Below, in pieces: positions 47,488 through 56,033 of a stretch of DNA of 64,000 nt. The stretch is taken from positions 53,446-117,445 of the forward strand of contig CAMJGD010000008.1 in the NCBI GenBank assembly GCA_946405135.1, given 5' to 3'. The stretch is from an uncultured Clostridiaceae bacterium. Lineage in GTDB: Bacteria; Bacillota; Clostridia; Clostridiales; Clostridiaceae. The position numbers and the translations under genes were made by a program. The first letter of the stretch is position 1, and each line of letters opens with the position of its first letter. The notes under the pieces are model-generated. The model was not told the DNA's origin and did no database searches. It saw only the letters and a program-made list of their open reading frames with translations.

Positions 47488-48756
47488 TTAAAAATTATTT
47501 AGATTAGCTTTAAATTTGTTTAAAATATATTTTTTACCTTCTACCAGTCTTGTGACCAACATAGCACATACGGTATTTCCAGTAGAATTAAGAAGAGTTG
47601 CTGGGGCGTCTATTATGGTACTTATAACAGCTATTATGGCTAAACTTTCAGGTGGAAAACCATAAATATTTAGTATTAAAATTTCTCCAATCATTCCACC
47701 GCCGGGAATAGCGCCCATTACAGCACCTACCAAGTAAGATACAAAAATTATAGTAATTATTGATTTAAAGCTAGTCATATCTTTTCCTAGAAGTCCTAAA
47801 AGAAAAGTGATTTTCATAACTCCTCCTATTACAGAACCATCCTTGTGTATATTGGCTCCTAGAGGAATTACAGTTTCTGCAATATCTTTTGAGACTCCCA
47901 TTTTCTTTGTGCTTTCAAGGTTTATGGGAATACATGCTGCACTGGAACAGGTAGCAAGTGCTGTTATAGATGGAGCTAATGCATTTTTCCAAAATATTTT
48001 CACTGCTGATTTGCCATCAGCCATAAAAGCATAAACAGTAAACATTCCAAAATAATAAATGACTGAAAGCATCAGATAAAGGATGAACACCCTGGCATAG
48101 CCTTCAAGTATTTGTGGCCCAAGCTGACCAATCACTGATGCAAAGTAGCATCCAAGACATATTGGAGCAATATACATTACTATATTTACCATTTCCATCA
48201 TCACTTTAGATGCGGAATCTAAAAAGTTTGCTATAGTTTTTGATTTTTCTCCAACTATAGCTGTTGAAAATCCAAATAATATTGAAAATACAATCAGCTG
48301 AAGCATATTTTTTCTAGAAAATAATGATACAAAATCTGATACAGTAAAAGTATTTACAAATTGTTGTAAAACACCTGTATTATTTGTATTTTGTATTTCA
48401 TTAACTCCTTGGACTAGGATTTTTTGTATATTTTCACTATTCACACCTTTAGTAGGATTTATTATTAAAGCACCTGCAACACCTATTATTGCAGCAATAA
48501 GTGCTGTAAAAGTAAATACTATGAATACACTTAACATGATCTTTCCTAGTCTTTTCATACTAGCCATATTTGCTATAGATGAAGCAACACTGAAAAATAC
48601 CAGAGGTACAATCACAGTAAACATCAAATTTAAGAATAGATTACCTAAGGGTTCCACTATGGCTGCTTTTGGTCCTATCAGAGCGCCTAAAGTTCCACCT
48701 AGAATTACAGAGACTAAAAGCACTATGGAAGATTTATGATTTTTTAATAATTCCAT
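47488..48756 (-). CDS. Dicarboxylate/amino acid:cation symporter (DAACS family)
   Basis: A 422-residue membrane protein. The family hairpin and substrate regions are visible: LATCSSAACIPINLESTKK, VIPLGANIHKDGSVIGG and GGGMIGEILILN. The DAACS family carries glutamate, aspartate or C4-dicarboxylates with sodium or protons. GAGGTG precedes ATG 48756. In the core motif PLGANIHKDGS replaces the commoner PLGATINMDGT, which may alter substrate choice. It ends close to the convergent DUF4003 gene. Confidence 0.9.
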   Translation of the reverse strand: MELLKNHKSSIVLLVSVILGGTLGALIGPKAAIVEPLGNLFLNLMFTVIVPLVFFSVASSIANMASMKRLGKIMLSVFIVFTFTALIAAIIGVAGALIINPTKGVNSENIQKILVQGVNEIQNTNNTGVLQQFVNTFTVSDFVSLFSRKNMLQLIVFSILFGFSTAIVGEKSKTIANFLDSASKVMMEMVNIVMYIAPICLGCYFASVIGQLGPQILEGYARVFILYLMLSVIYYFGMFTVYAFMADGKSAVKIFWKNALAPSITALATCSSAACIPINLESTKKMGVSKDIAETVIPLGANIHKDGSVIGGVMKITFLLGLLGKDMTSFKSIITIIFVSYLVGAVMGAIPGGGMIGEILILNIYGFPPESLAIIAVISTIIDAPATLLNSTGNTVCAMLVTRLVEGKKYILNKFKANLNNF

Positions 48757-48829
48757 TTTTTATTCACCTCTTTAATTGTTAAGAATAATTTAGGCTGCAA
48801 TTATAGATACTAATATCTTTTTATCTGAG

Positions 48830-50284
48830 TTATTTGTTAAAATATTCATTTACAACTTCTTTATCATCAAAATGTATGATTTTTTCTCTAAGGATTTGGT
48901 AGGTTTCATGACCTTTGCCTGCAATAATTACGGCATCACCTTTATTTGCTCTATTAAGTGCTTCAAAGATTCCTTCTTTTCTATTTTCAATTTTTTCATA
49001 GGCACAAGAAGTCTTTAGCATTCCTTGTTCTATTTCCTCAATGATAGCTTTAGGATCTTCCATTCTTGGATTATCAGAAGTTATGATGGATAAGTTGGAT
49101 AAATTTCCTGCTATTTCTCCCATTAATGGACGTTTTGTTTTGTCTCTGTTTCCTCCGCAGCCAAATACAGTAATTACGTTACCTTTTGTTATTTCTCTTA
49201 CTGAAATCAAAATATTTTTTAAACTATCAGGACTATGAGCATAATCTACAATAACTAAAATATCTTTATCATTTGGAACTACCTCAAATCTGCCTGGTAC
49301 ACCATGAATTGTATTAATTCCAAGGATTATTTCATCTAAGGTAAGATTTGAGAAATAGCAGGCACTAATTGCAGCCAAAGCATTATATACGCTGAATTTT
49401 CCTGGTACACTAAGTGATACTTTTTTTGTCATTCCATTATAGTTTAAACAAAAGCTTACTCCTTTAAGAGAATATTTTATATTAGAAGCTCTGAAATCTG
49501 CATCATTTTCAATACCATAGGTGATAACAGGGCAGTCTGCATGAAGTTTTATATCTTGCGCTATGATGTCATCTGCATTGATTATAGCTTTTTTACACAT
49601 TTTAAATAGTTTCATTTTAGCTTTTTTATAATTTTCCATGGTACCGTGTTCTTCTAGGTGATCCTGAGTGAGATTAGTAAATATGCCAATATTAAAATCA
49701 CACTTATATACTCTTTCCTGATCCAGAGCCGAGGAGGTTACTTCCATAGCTACATCTGTTGCACCCTCTTTTATCATTTCTGCAAAAGATTGCTGAAGCT
49801 CAATAGAGTCAGGTGTTGTGGGATTTAGTTTTTCAGTTTTAAGCTTCTTTCCACCTATACTGTTTTCTACAGTGCCTATTATGCCAGCTTGTCGACCTGC
49901 ACTGTAAAGAATTTTTGAAATAAAATAGGTTACAGAGGTTTTTCCATTGGTACCGGTGACACCAATAAGATTAAATTTTTTAGAAGGTTCACCATAATAT
50001 TTATGGGCGATGGCAGCCATAGCTCTTTTAGAATTTTTGACCTTTACCATAGTAACCCATTCAGGGATTTCAAGGACTTCGTGTTCAACTAGAACTGCTG
50101 CAGCGCCATTCTTTACAGCTTCTGCAGCAAAATCATGTCTATCAACGTTTCTATTTTTAACAGCTATGAATAGAGAATCAGATTCGACTTTTCTTGAATC
50201 CCAACATATATTTTTAATTTCTTTGTCTACTGTTCCTTGAATAACTTCATAAGATAACTCATTTAAAAGCTCATGTAATTTCAT
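48830..50284 (-). CDS. murE: UDP-MurNAc-tripeptide synthetase MurE, meso-DAP-adding type
   Basis: A 484-residue Mur ligase. The N-terminal domain binds UDP-MurNAc-dipeptide; the ATP loop is GVTGTNGKTSV with Lys115; the central domain includes FTNLTQDHLEEHGTMENY with the carbamylated-lysine region. The C-terminal DNPR motif (404-407, SDNPRMEDP) is the known marker for meso-diaminopimelate as substrate. So the wall has a DAP-type stem peptide. TTGGAGGTAAAGT precedes ATG 50284. It is away from the dcw cluster and divergent from an AraC gene. Confidence 0.95.
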   Translation of the reverse strand: MKLHELLNELSYEVIQGTVDKEIKNICWDSRKVESDSLFIAVKNRNVDRHDFAAEAVKNGAAAVLVEHEVLEIPEWVTMVKVKNSKRAMAAIAHKYYGEPSKKFNLIGVTGTNGKTSVTYFISKILYSAGRQAGIIGTVENSIGGKKLKTEKLNPTTPDSIELQQSFAEMIKEGATDVAMEVTSSALDQERVYKCDFNIGIFTNLTQDHLEEHGTMENYKKAKMKLFKMCKKAIINADDIIAQDIKLHADCPVITYGIENDADFRASNIKYSLKGVSFCLNYNGMTKKVSLSVPGKFSVYNALAAISACYFSNLTLDEIILGINTIHGVPGRFEVVPNDKDILVIVDYAHSPDSLKNILISVREITKGNVITVFGCGGNRDKTKRPLMGEIAGNLSNLSIITSDNPRMEDPKAIIEEIEQGMLKTSCAYEKIENRKEGIFEALNRANKGDAVIIAGKGHETYQILREKIIHFDDKEVVNEYFNK

Positions 50285-50408
50285 ACTTTACCTCCAATAA
50301 TTGAAATAAGTTATAATGCTATTATATACTAAACTTTTACTATGTTTATTGTTAATAATGCTTAAAATATTGCAAAAGATGCTATAATAAATATGAGGAG
50401 GATGAGAA

Positions 50409-51272
50409 ATGAAGGATGGAGATAATAAATTAAAAATAAAAAGAGGATATCTTAATAAAGATTTTGAATTATTCCATTTAAAAGACAAAAAAACTATGGA
50501 GTTTGAATTTCACTATCATGAATTTAATAAGATAATTATATTCATATCTGGAAATGTAACTTATCTTATAGAAGGAAAGGCGTATAAATTAAAGCCCTGG
50601 GATATACTCTTTGTAAGCAGCAATGATGTGCATAAAGCAGTAATAAGTCATGAAGAGACCTATGAAAGAATAATTATATGGGTAAATTCAAGATTTTTAG
50701 AGATGCACAACAGAGAAGGCAGTGATTTGCTTACTTGTTTTGAAATATCCTCTAAGAAAAATTTAAATCTTCTTCGTATAAATGATGAAAATATGAAAAG
50801 TGTAAAATATACTTTATTTTTACTAAGGGATGCTACAAAAGATAAAAATTTCGGAAGCTATATATTAAAAAATTCTCTATTTATTGAACTCATGGTTTAT
50901 CTTAATAGGCTTTGCTTAGGAAGTAATATCAATAATGCAGAAAAGGATATTGAATATGATAAGGAAATAGAAAATATTTTACGCTATATAAATGAAAACC
51001 TTATTGAAGATCTGTCTATAGACAATATTGCTTCTGAATTTTATATGAATAAGTATTACTTAATGCATAAATTTAAAGACAAAACCGGCTGTACTTTGCA
51101 TAGTTATATACAAAAAAAACGATTATTATTGGCAAGGGACCTTATAAAAAAAGGTAAAAAAATAACCCAAGTTTCTGCAGAATGCGGTTTTGGTGATTAT
51201 TCAAGCTTTGTACGAGCTTTTAAAAAGGCCTTCGGAGTTTCACCTAAGGAATATAAAGATTATCTATTATAA
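50409..51272 (+). CDS. AraC-family transcriptional regulator with cupin sensor
   Basis: A 287-residue protein. The N-terminal ~90 residues form an AraC-type cupin (FEFHYHEFNKIIIFISG, WDILFVSSNDVHKAV). The C-terminal ~100 residues carry two helix-turn-helices, with ENLIEDLSIDNIASEFYMNKYYL and the signature ECGFGDYSSFVRAFKKAFG followed by SPKEY. It probably activates carbohydrate or transport genes on binding a ligand. AGGAGG precedes ATG 50409. It is divergent from murE; the target is unknown. Confidence 0.92.
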   Translation: MKDGDNKLKIKRGYLNKDFELFHLKDKKTMEFEFHYHEFNKIIIFISGNVTYLIEGKAYKLKPWDILFVSSNDVHKAVISHEETYERIIIWVNSRFLEMHNREGSDLLTCFEISSKKNLNLLRINDENMKSVKYTLFLLRDATKDKNFGSYILKNSLFIELMVYLNRLCLGSNINNAEKDIEYDKEIENILRYINENLIEDLSIDNIASEFYMNKYYLMHKFKDKTGCTLHSYIQKKRLLLARDLIKKGKKITQVSAECGFGDYSSFVRAFKKAFGVSPKEYKDYLL

Positions 51273-51415
51273 TTTTAAGTTTTTTATGTTTATAATTACA
51301 GTGCTTTTTATAAGGGCTTATAGTGCCTTTCTAAAATCTGGTTAAGGCAACAAAGAATTTGACGATATTATAATATACGCATAAAGCATAAAAAATTACA
51401 ATAAAGGAGAAGCAA

Positions 51416-52294
51416 ATGAATATATCTTTCTTATCGAGACGGTATGTAGAATATACAAATTCCATGTATAGTTCGAATAATAAAATATCTAAAAATAATA
51501 AAAAACCAGATAATGTAAATAAAAATGTGATGCTTAAAAATATTGCCAGTAAATCTTTAGGTAAAATGTCAAATAAAAATGGTATATTAAAAAGCCTAAT
51601 GGAACAAAAATCTAACTTGTTAGAGAGAAAAAATTCCATTATGGAAGAAGCTTTAAAGGTTGGTAAAGACCCAAAGGATATAAAAGAAAAGATTGCTGAG
51701 ATTAATAAGCAAATTGAAGCAATTGATAAAGAAATAAGTAAAATTCAATTAGAAGAGCAGCGTAAAGCTCTTGGTACTGGTGTTACTAAAGGTAAAAAAG
51801 GTGAAAAGTCTAAACAGCAATCAAATAAAACTTCTCCTAAAGACTCACAAGTAGAACCTTCTTTAGAAGATTTAAATAATGTTTTAAGGCTTTCCACTAA
51901 CATATCAGGGGCTAAAGAGTTATTCTCTATAAAAAATTCAATATCACAGGAAGCTGCAATTTTGAAAGGTGAAATAAAGATAGATAGGTCTAGAGCAATT
52001 AATCCTGTTAATTCTGCTAGTAAAATGAGACGTATTAATATCATAGAAAATAGCATTGAAAGTATTAATGAAAAAATGAATACTTACCTGAGTGATGTAA
52101 ACAATAAATATAAAAATAGTATAAAAGATAACACTTCAATAGATGTTATTGTAAAAAATGAACAAGAAAAAGATACAAAGAGCATCAAAAACAGGAAAGT
52201 TAAAGGCAAAACGTTACGTTCACAAATGATTAAGAATTATGTAGACAATAATAAAACTGATTATAGTGGTAACAAAGTTAATGTTATGATTTAA
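51416..52294 (+). CDS. Coiled-coil hypothetical protein
   Basis: I do not recognise this 292-residue protein. It is hydrophilic, with no signal peptide or membrane segment. Residues ~60-120 form a charged coiled coil (SLMEQKSNLLERKNSI, EKIAEINKQIEAIDKEISK) reminiscent of FlxA-like proteins. They are followed by a Lys/Gly/Ser-rich linker and a second helical stretch (~145-230). AAAGGAGAAG precedes ATG 51416. A helicase gene starts 45 bp downstream on the same strand and may share its transcript. Role unknown. Confidence 0.55.
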   Translation: MNISFLSRRYVEYTNSMYSSNNKISKNNKKPDNVNKNVMLKNIASKSLGKMSNKNGILKSLMEQKSNLLERKNSIMEEALKVGKDPKDIKEKIAEINKQIEAIDKEISKIQLEEQRKALGTGVTKGKKGEKSKQQSNKTSPKDSQVEPSLEDLNNVLRLSTNISGAKELFSIKNSISQEAAILKGEIKIDRSRAINPVNSASKMRRINIIENSIESINEKMNTYLSDVNNKYKNSIKDNTSIDVIVKNEQEKDTKSIKNRKVKGKTLRSQMIKNYVDNNKTDYSGNKVNVMI

Positions 52295-52339
52295 AACTCT
52301 TTGTTATTGTTATACTATGTTTTAAATAGGATGATGATT

Positions 52340-54097
52340 ATGAAAAGAGCGGCGATAGAAAGAAATTTTAGGAAGATTAAAAATCAAATCTACCAGATTG
52401 AAGATATAGTAAAGCATACAAAAACTAATGCCTTGTGGGAACATGAAGCTTCCCTAAGAAAGAAAATAAAGACATTAAAAGAATTTGAAGATCAAAATCT
52501 TAATGATTATGAAATAGTTTTTAATAGATATTTAGAGCTTTTAGAATATGTTTCAGAAAGGCTCATAGAAGATTACAATAGAAAAAGTGGTACAGATTTT
52601 ACCTTTCATGAAGTGGCTGAAAGTGACTATGAAGGTTACTTAAGTTCAGGTATTATTAGCCTGCTTATAACCAAACATATTCCGGAAATTGTTTCTAAAG
52701 AATTTGACAATATATTTCCTTTAAACCCTAAAAATGAATATGAAGAGGCTAGAAAATATGCTAGAAAGTTTTATCTGCATCTAGGAGAAACAAATACGGG
52801 TAAAACTTACAATGCTATGCAGAGATTAAAAGAAGTTAAAAAAGGCATATATTTATCTCCACTTAGGATACTGGCTTTAGAAAATTATGAAAGATTAAAT
52901 AATGAGGGAGTTAAATGCAGTCTTATAACTGGAGAAGAAGAAATAATAGTAGAAGAAGCAACTCATATTTCTTGTACCATAGAAAAGCTTAACATAGAAG
53001 AAGAATATGATGTAGCTATTATTGATGAGATACAGATGATAGATGACTCTAAAAGGGGAGCTGCTTGGACTAGGGCTTTGCTAGCATTAAAGTGTAGGGA
53101 AGTCCATGTGTGCGGAGCTTTAAATACAAAGGAAATTTTAAAGGAAATCTTAGAAGATTGCGGGAATGAATATGAAATTATTGAATATAAGAGAAATATT
53201 CCTCTTCAAATAGAGTATGAGACGTTCAAGCATAAATCCATAGCTTTGGGAGATGCTTTAGTGGTATTTTCTAAAAAGAGAGTTTTGGAACTTGCTCACT
53301 ATTATTCTGAACAGGGTATAAAAGCTAGTATTATTTATGGAGATTTGCCTCCAGAAGTTAGGAGAAAGCAATATGAAGAGTTTTTAAGCAAGGAAAATTC
53401 TATACTTATAACTACGGATGCTATTGGTATGGGAGTTAATCTTCCTATAAAGAGAATAGTTTTTATGGATATTAAAAAATATGATGGTTATGAAGTAAGA
53501 TTTTTGAATTCTCAAGAGATAAAGCAGATTGCTGGAAGAGCCGGAAGAAAAGGAATCTATGATGTAGGATATGTATCTGCCTATGGAGATAATCAGAATT
53601 TCATACAAGAAATGCTTCAGTGCCAAGATAGGATTATAGAAGAGGCAGTACTTGGACCTAGCGAAGCTATACTTAAAATAAAAGGCTTGCCTTTAAAAGA
53701 AAAGTTAGCTCTTTGGAGTACTAGAAGAGATAAAATTCATTTTTATAGAAAGATGGATGTAAGCGAATATTTGATTATTCTTGACAGCATAAAATCTTAT
53801 AAATTAGAAGAGATAGTGCAGTGGAAACTTATGAGACTGCCTTTTGACGTAAACAATCCAGATCTTATGAGAACCTTTATAGAATTTATTGACGAAATTT
53901 TTGTAGCGAAAAAAGAGAGCTTATCTAAAGTGGAATTTAAATTTAAAGAGCTTTATGAATTAGAAACTTATTATCAGAAGGTTAATCTTTATTATTCCTT
54001 TTCTAAAACTTTTAATTTAGATTTTGATGAAGAATGGGTAAAAGAAGAAAGGCTAAAAATCAGCGAATATATAAATTCATTATTGAAAAGAATATAA
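52340..54097 (+). CDS. Suv3-like DExH RNA helicase
   Basis: A 585-residue SF2 helicase. Motif I is HLGETNTGKTYNAMQRL, motif II IIDEIQMIDDSKRGAAWTRA, and motifs V-VI are TTDAIGMGVNLPIKRIVF and QIAGRAGRKG. The DEIQM box with the following RGAAWTRALL is characteristic of the Suv3 group, best known from mitochondrial RNA decay. The first ~130 residues are a helical extension. I prefer ATG 52340 with TAGGATGA upstream; ATGs at 52331 and 52334 are alternatives. It probably unwinds RNA, perhaps during turnover. Confidence 0.85.
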   Translation: MKRAAIERNFRKIKNQIYQIEDIVKHTKTNALWEHEASLRKKIKTLKEFEDQNLNDYEIVFNRYLELLEYVSERLIEDYNRKSGTDFTFHEVAESDYEGYLSSGIISLLITKHIPEIVSKEFDNIFPLNPKNEYEEARKYARKFYLHLGETNTGKTYNAMQRLKEVKKGIYLSPLRILALENYERLNNEGVKCSLITGEEEIIVEEATHISCTIEKLNIEEEYDVAIIDEIQMIDDSKRGAAWTRALLALKCREVHVCGALNTKEILKEILEDCGNEYEIIEYKRNIPLQIEYETFKHKSIALGDALVVFSKKRVLELAHYYSEQGIKASIIYGDLPPEVRRKQYEEFLSKENSILITTDAIGMGVNLPIKRIVFMDIKKYDGYEVRFLNSQEIKQIAGRAGRKGIYDVGYVSAYGDNQNFIQEMLQCQDRIIEEAVLGPSEAILKIKGLPLKEKLALWSTRRDKIHFYRKMDVSEYLIILDSIKSYKLEEIVQWKLMRLPFDVNNPDLMRTFIEFIDEIFVAKKESLSKVEFKFKELYELETYYQKVNLYYSFSKTFNLDFDEEWVKEERLKISEYINSLLKRI

Positions 54098-54140
54098 TCC
54101 ATAATATTTACGGAAAAAACAATTATAAAAAATCTTTCCA

Positions 54141-54169
54141 TTGAGAATATATTAGTGACATGTAATAAT
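54141..54169 (+). promoter_or_regulatory. Possible promoter of the GNAT leader
   Basis: TTGAGA (54141-54146) and AATAAT (54164-54169) are 17 bp apart. Transcription from here would include the upstream ORF and the terminator hairpin that precede the acetyltransferase. Confidence 0.4.
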
Positions 54170-54209
54170 ATAGTTGACCGGTTAAATAAATGGAAAGGGG
54201 ATGATCAGT

Positions 54210-54242
54210 TTGATTAAGACATGGAGGTGGCTATTAGCCTAG
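54210..54242 (+). CDS. Upstream ORF (leader peptide) of the GNAT gene
   Basis: TTG 54210 opens a ten-codon frame, MIKTWRWLLA, ending in TAG. AAAGGGGAT (54194-54202) is nine bases upstream, and ATG 54201 in the same frame is a poorer alternative. Its last codons lie in the 5' arm of a 10-bp hairpin, and a terminator follows. The two tryptophan codons around an arginine and the stem overlap are typical of ribosome-stalling leader peptides; translation has to be tested. Confidence 0.45.
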   Translation: MIKTWRWLLA

Positions 54243-54303
54243 TAAAGGTTAATAGATGCCATAAATGGTGAGGGGGTTCTATGCCCCCTCATGTTGATTT
54301 TTA
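54231..54303 (+). promoter_or_regulatory. Candidate attenuator hairpins upstream of the GNAT gene
   Basis: Two hairpins follow the upstream ORF. The first pairs CTATTAGCCT (54231-54240) with AGGTTAATAG (54246-54255), ten pairs including one G-U, with loop AGTAA. The second, TGAGGGGG (54269-54276) with CCCCCTCA (54284-54291), is a GC-rich stem followed after a few bases by TTTTTAT, so it is a likely terminator. The arrangement suggests that ribosome position on the leader decides read-through. Confidence 0.55.
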
Positions 54304-54356
54304 TATAAAAATTTCATATATAGTGAATCTAAAGATATTATTATGGGGGAATAATT

Positions 54357-55175
54357 GTGTTAAAAGAAGATGTTTTTGAAAATATAAAAGAACAATTGAA
54401 AAAGTATAAGCATTACTCCTTAGAATATACGGAATATGTTGGAATTTCAAATTATGATGTGATTTGTAGTAACAATGAAATAATATTGATATTTGGATAT
54501 AATAAGGAAGCAGATTTACATGAATTCCACTGGGCAGCTAATGATGCTTTAATTTTAATTAAAGAAATAAATAAATCAAATAAAAAAGGACTTATAACTT
54601 TTATCCCCAGGGAATGGCTTGATGAATTTAAAAATAATCACTTTGATATGTATGCTGTATGGAATGATTATTTCAATAATGATATTTCTAAAGGTGTTGA
54701 ATATATAGAAACTATAGAGAATTTAAAAAATTGTGATTGTAAGGAAGCATCAGAAGTAACTCTTTCCTGCAGAGGTCAAAGCAGAGGATTTTCTGGTCAA
54801 ACAGAAGAATGGATGAAACAATGGATTGAGGGTATGGAATCCAATGCAGTTACTTCAGGCTGTAAAGATAATGCGGTTCTAGTGCACAGAGAAAATAACC
54901 ATATTGTGGGGATAATTTGTGTTGCAATCTATGGGCATGAAAGTGAAAAAGGTGCAATATTATGGGTACGTGAGATAGCTGTACGCCCTGAATATCAGCG
55001 AAGAGGAATTGCAAAGAAATTATTAAGCCAAGCATTGTTTTATGGAAAATGTCATGGAGCTAAAAGAGCATTTCTTATGGCAGATGAATGCAATGAACAT
55101 GCAATAAAATTATACGAAAGCATGGGCTTTGTTGCAAACAAAAATGAAGCTCAAAATGATATGATACTAGAATAA
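54357..55175 (+). CDS. GNAT-family N-acetyltransferase
   Basis: A 272-residue protein with an N-terminal ~130-residue region of unknown kind and a C-terminal GNAT domain. The acetyl-CoA-binding signature is ILWVREIAVRPEYQRRGIAKKLL, followed by AFLMADECNEHAIKLYESMGF. It transfers acetyl groups to an amine, perhaps a drug, metabolite or protein. GTG 54357 follows GGGGGA with six bases between. Its leader holds a short ORF and a terminator, as in some antibiotic-resistance genes. Substrate unknown. Confidence 0.88.
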   Translation: MLKEDVFENIKEQLKKYKHYSLEYTEYVGISNYDVICSNNEIILIFGYNKEADLHEFHWAANDALILIKEINKSNKKGLITFIPREWLDEFKNNHFDMYAVWNDYFNNDISKGVEYIETIENLKNCDCKEASEVTLSCRGQSRGFSGQTEEWMKQWIEGMESNAVTSGCKDNAVLVHRENNHIVGIICVAIYGHESEKGAILWVREIAVRPEYQRRGIAKKLLSQALFYGKCHGAKRAFLMADECNEHAIKLYESMGFVANKNEAQNDMILE

Positions 55176-55195
55176 ATATAGACTTTTAGAAAACA

Positions 55196-55224
55196 TTGAC
55201 ATAGAGGCTATATTGGCATAAAAT
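55196..55224 (+). promoter_or_regulatory. Promoter of the structured leader upstream of CD3324/ABC-F genes
   Basis: TTGACA (55196-55201) and TAAAAT (55219-55224) have a 17-bp spacer. The transcript would start near 55231, upstream of the leader ORF and structured RNA. Confidence 0.75.
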
Positions 55225-55273
55225 TGAATTATATAAAAAATAATAAAAATCAGATGAAGGAGGACAATAGAAA

Positions 55274-55315
55274 ATGAGATATTTATTAGTTAGTTTAGAG
55301 GTAAATAATTTATAA
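55274..55315 (+). CDS. Leader peptide ORF in the structured RNA
   Basis: ATG 55274, nine bases after a near-perfect AAGGAGGA (55257-55264), opens 13 codons reading MRYLLVSLEVNNL and ends in TAA. Such a strong ribosome site for so short a frame suggests regulatory translation. Codons 3-6 coincide with the 5' arm of the long-range helix (55281-55291), so a ribosome there would prevent its formation. Confidence 0.5.
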   Translation: MRYLLVSLEVNNL

Positions 55316-55473
55316 TTGAATATCTTCGAAAGCAGAGTAGTACTTATAAAATTTTTATTTAGTATTTACTGTAAAATTTAAATTAGGGTATAAACCCTTT
55401 ATTTGTGGTGCTTTCGAAAACTAATAAATAACCGTCATCTGAAACATAAAATGGATTTAAAGTGTGGCAGCAT

Positions 55474-55498
55474 GCAGGAGGTTATCCTGTTTTTTTTA
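55474..55498 (+). terminator. First terminator of the structured leader
   Basis: CAGGA and TCCTG form a short stem with loop GGTTA, followed by nine T residues. GGTTAT is complementary to ATAACC at 55428-55433. Confidence 0.7.
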
Positions 55499-55510
55499 TT
55501 GCCTTTTTTA

Positions 55511-55547
55511 AAATCCCGTGGATGGTTAAAGTCCACGGGATTTTTAT
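55511..55547 (+). terminator. Second, strong terminator upstream of the CD3324-family gene
   Basis: AAATCCCGTGGA and TCCACGGGATTT form a 12-bp perfect stem followed by TTATAT. Any transcript from the leader promoter must pass both terminators to reach the genes. Confidence 0.85.
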
Positions 55548-55648
55548 ATATAAAATTATTTTATTAAATCATGTATAGGGGGTGTTTTCAATGAGCGGTT
55601 TTAAGACCTTAAAAAATAACATTGAAAATAAAGGGGAGGACTTTAACT

Positions 55649-55933
55649 TTGTGTTACAAGAATGGAAAGGATGTTTTACCTAAGGAGCTATTAAAAGAGC
55701 TTCAAAAGTATGTTCAAGGAGAAATAATATACGTCCCTAAATCGGAAGAAAGAAAATCATGGGGAGAAAGCAATGGTACACGTGAAGCTATTAGGGAAAG
55801 AAATTTACAAATATATAAGCTTTATAATGAGGGAATGAAGATTATAGAACTTTCAGATAAATTTAATCTTTCAGAAGACAGCATCAGAAAAATTTTATTT
55901 AAAGTGAATAAAAATATTAGAAAAAATTCTTAA
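55649..55933 (+). CDS. CD3324-family DNA-binding-like protein
   Basis: A 94-residue protein. The N-terminus YKNGKDVLPKELLKELQKYV, followed by GEIIYVPKSEERKSWGE and the C-terminal helix-turn-helix-like MKIIELSDKFNLSEDSIRKIL, matches the CD3324 family. TTG 55649 gives the canonical family start, and AGGGGAGGA (55632-55640) is eight bases upstream; the TTG at 55622 has no ribosome site. It precedes an ABC-F gene by 100 bp and follows a double-terminator leader, so it may help control that unit. Function unproven. Confidence 0.8.
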   Translation: MCYKNGKDVLPKELLKELQKYVQGEIIYVPKSEERKSWGESNGTREAIRERNLQIYKLYNEGMKIIELSDKFNLSEDSIRKILFKVNKNIRKNS

Positions 55934-56033
55934 CTCATAAATCATATACATTTTATTAAAAAAATTAATACAAAGCAGAATATATAGAGTTTTTATAGAA
56001 AAATTTATGAATATATTGTAGAAGGTGATATTT

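Larger units (their letters stand above)
55231..55498 (+). ncRNA. Structured leader RNA with upstream ORF and terminal terminator
   Basis: From the promoter to the first terminator the transcript is about 268 nt. An 11-bp helix pairs ATTTATTAGTT (55281-55291) with AACTAATAAAT (55419-55429). A 10-bp helix pairs TTCGAAAGCA (55325-55334) with TGCTTTCGAA (55409-55418). Inside is AGGGT / ACCCT (55385-55398). The 5' arm of the first helix lies within a 13-codon ORF. ATAACC (55428-55433) can pair with GGTTAT (55480-55485) in the terminator, a possible antiterminator. I do not recognise a known RNA family. Confidence 0.6.

Noticed and set aside
50409..51272. AraC protein as regulator of lacZ
   Set aside because: It is over 4 kb away, with three unrelated genes between, and is divergent from murE; nothing in the sequence links it to lacZ.
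54221..54271. A 16-codon ORF from ATG 54221 as the GNAT leader peptide
   Set aside because: It has no ribosome site, while TTG 54210 in another frame is correctly spaced from AAAGGGG.
55231..55498. Retron-type RNA, because of the long inverted repeats
   Set aside because: No reverse transcriptase gene is in the neighbourhood, and the helices are better explained as a leader overlapping a short ORF before terminators.
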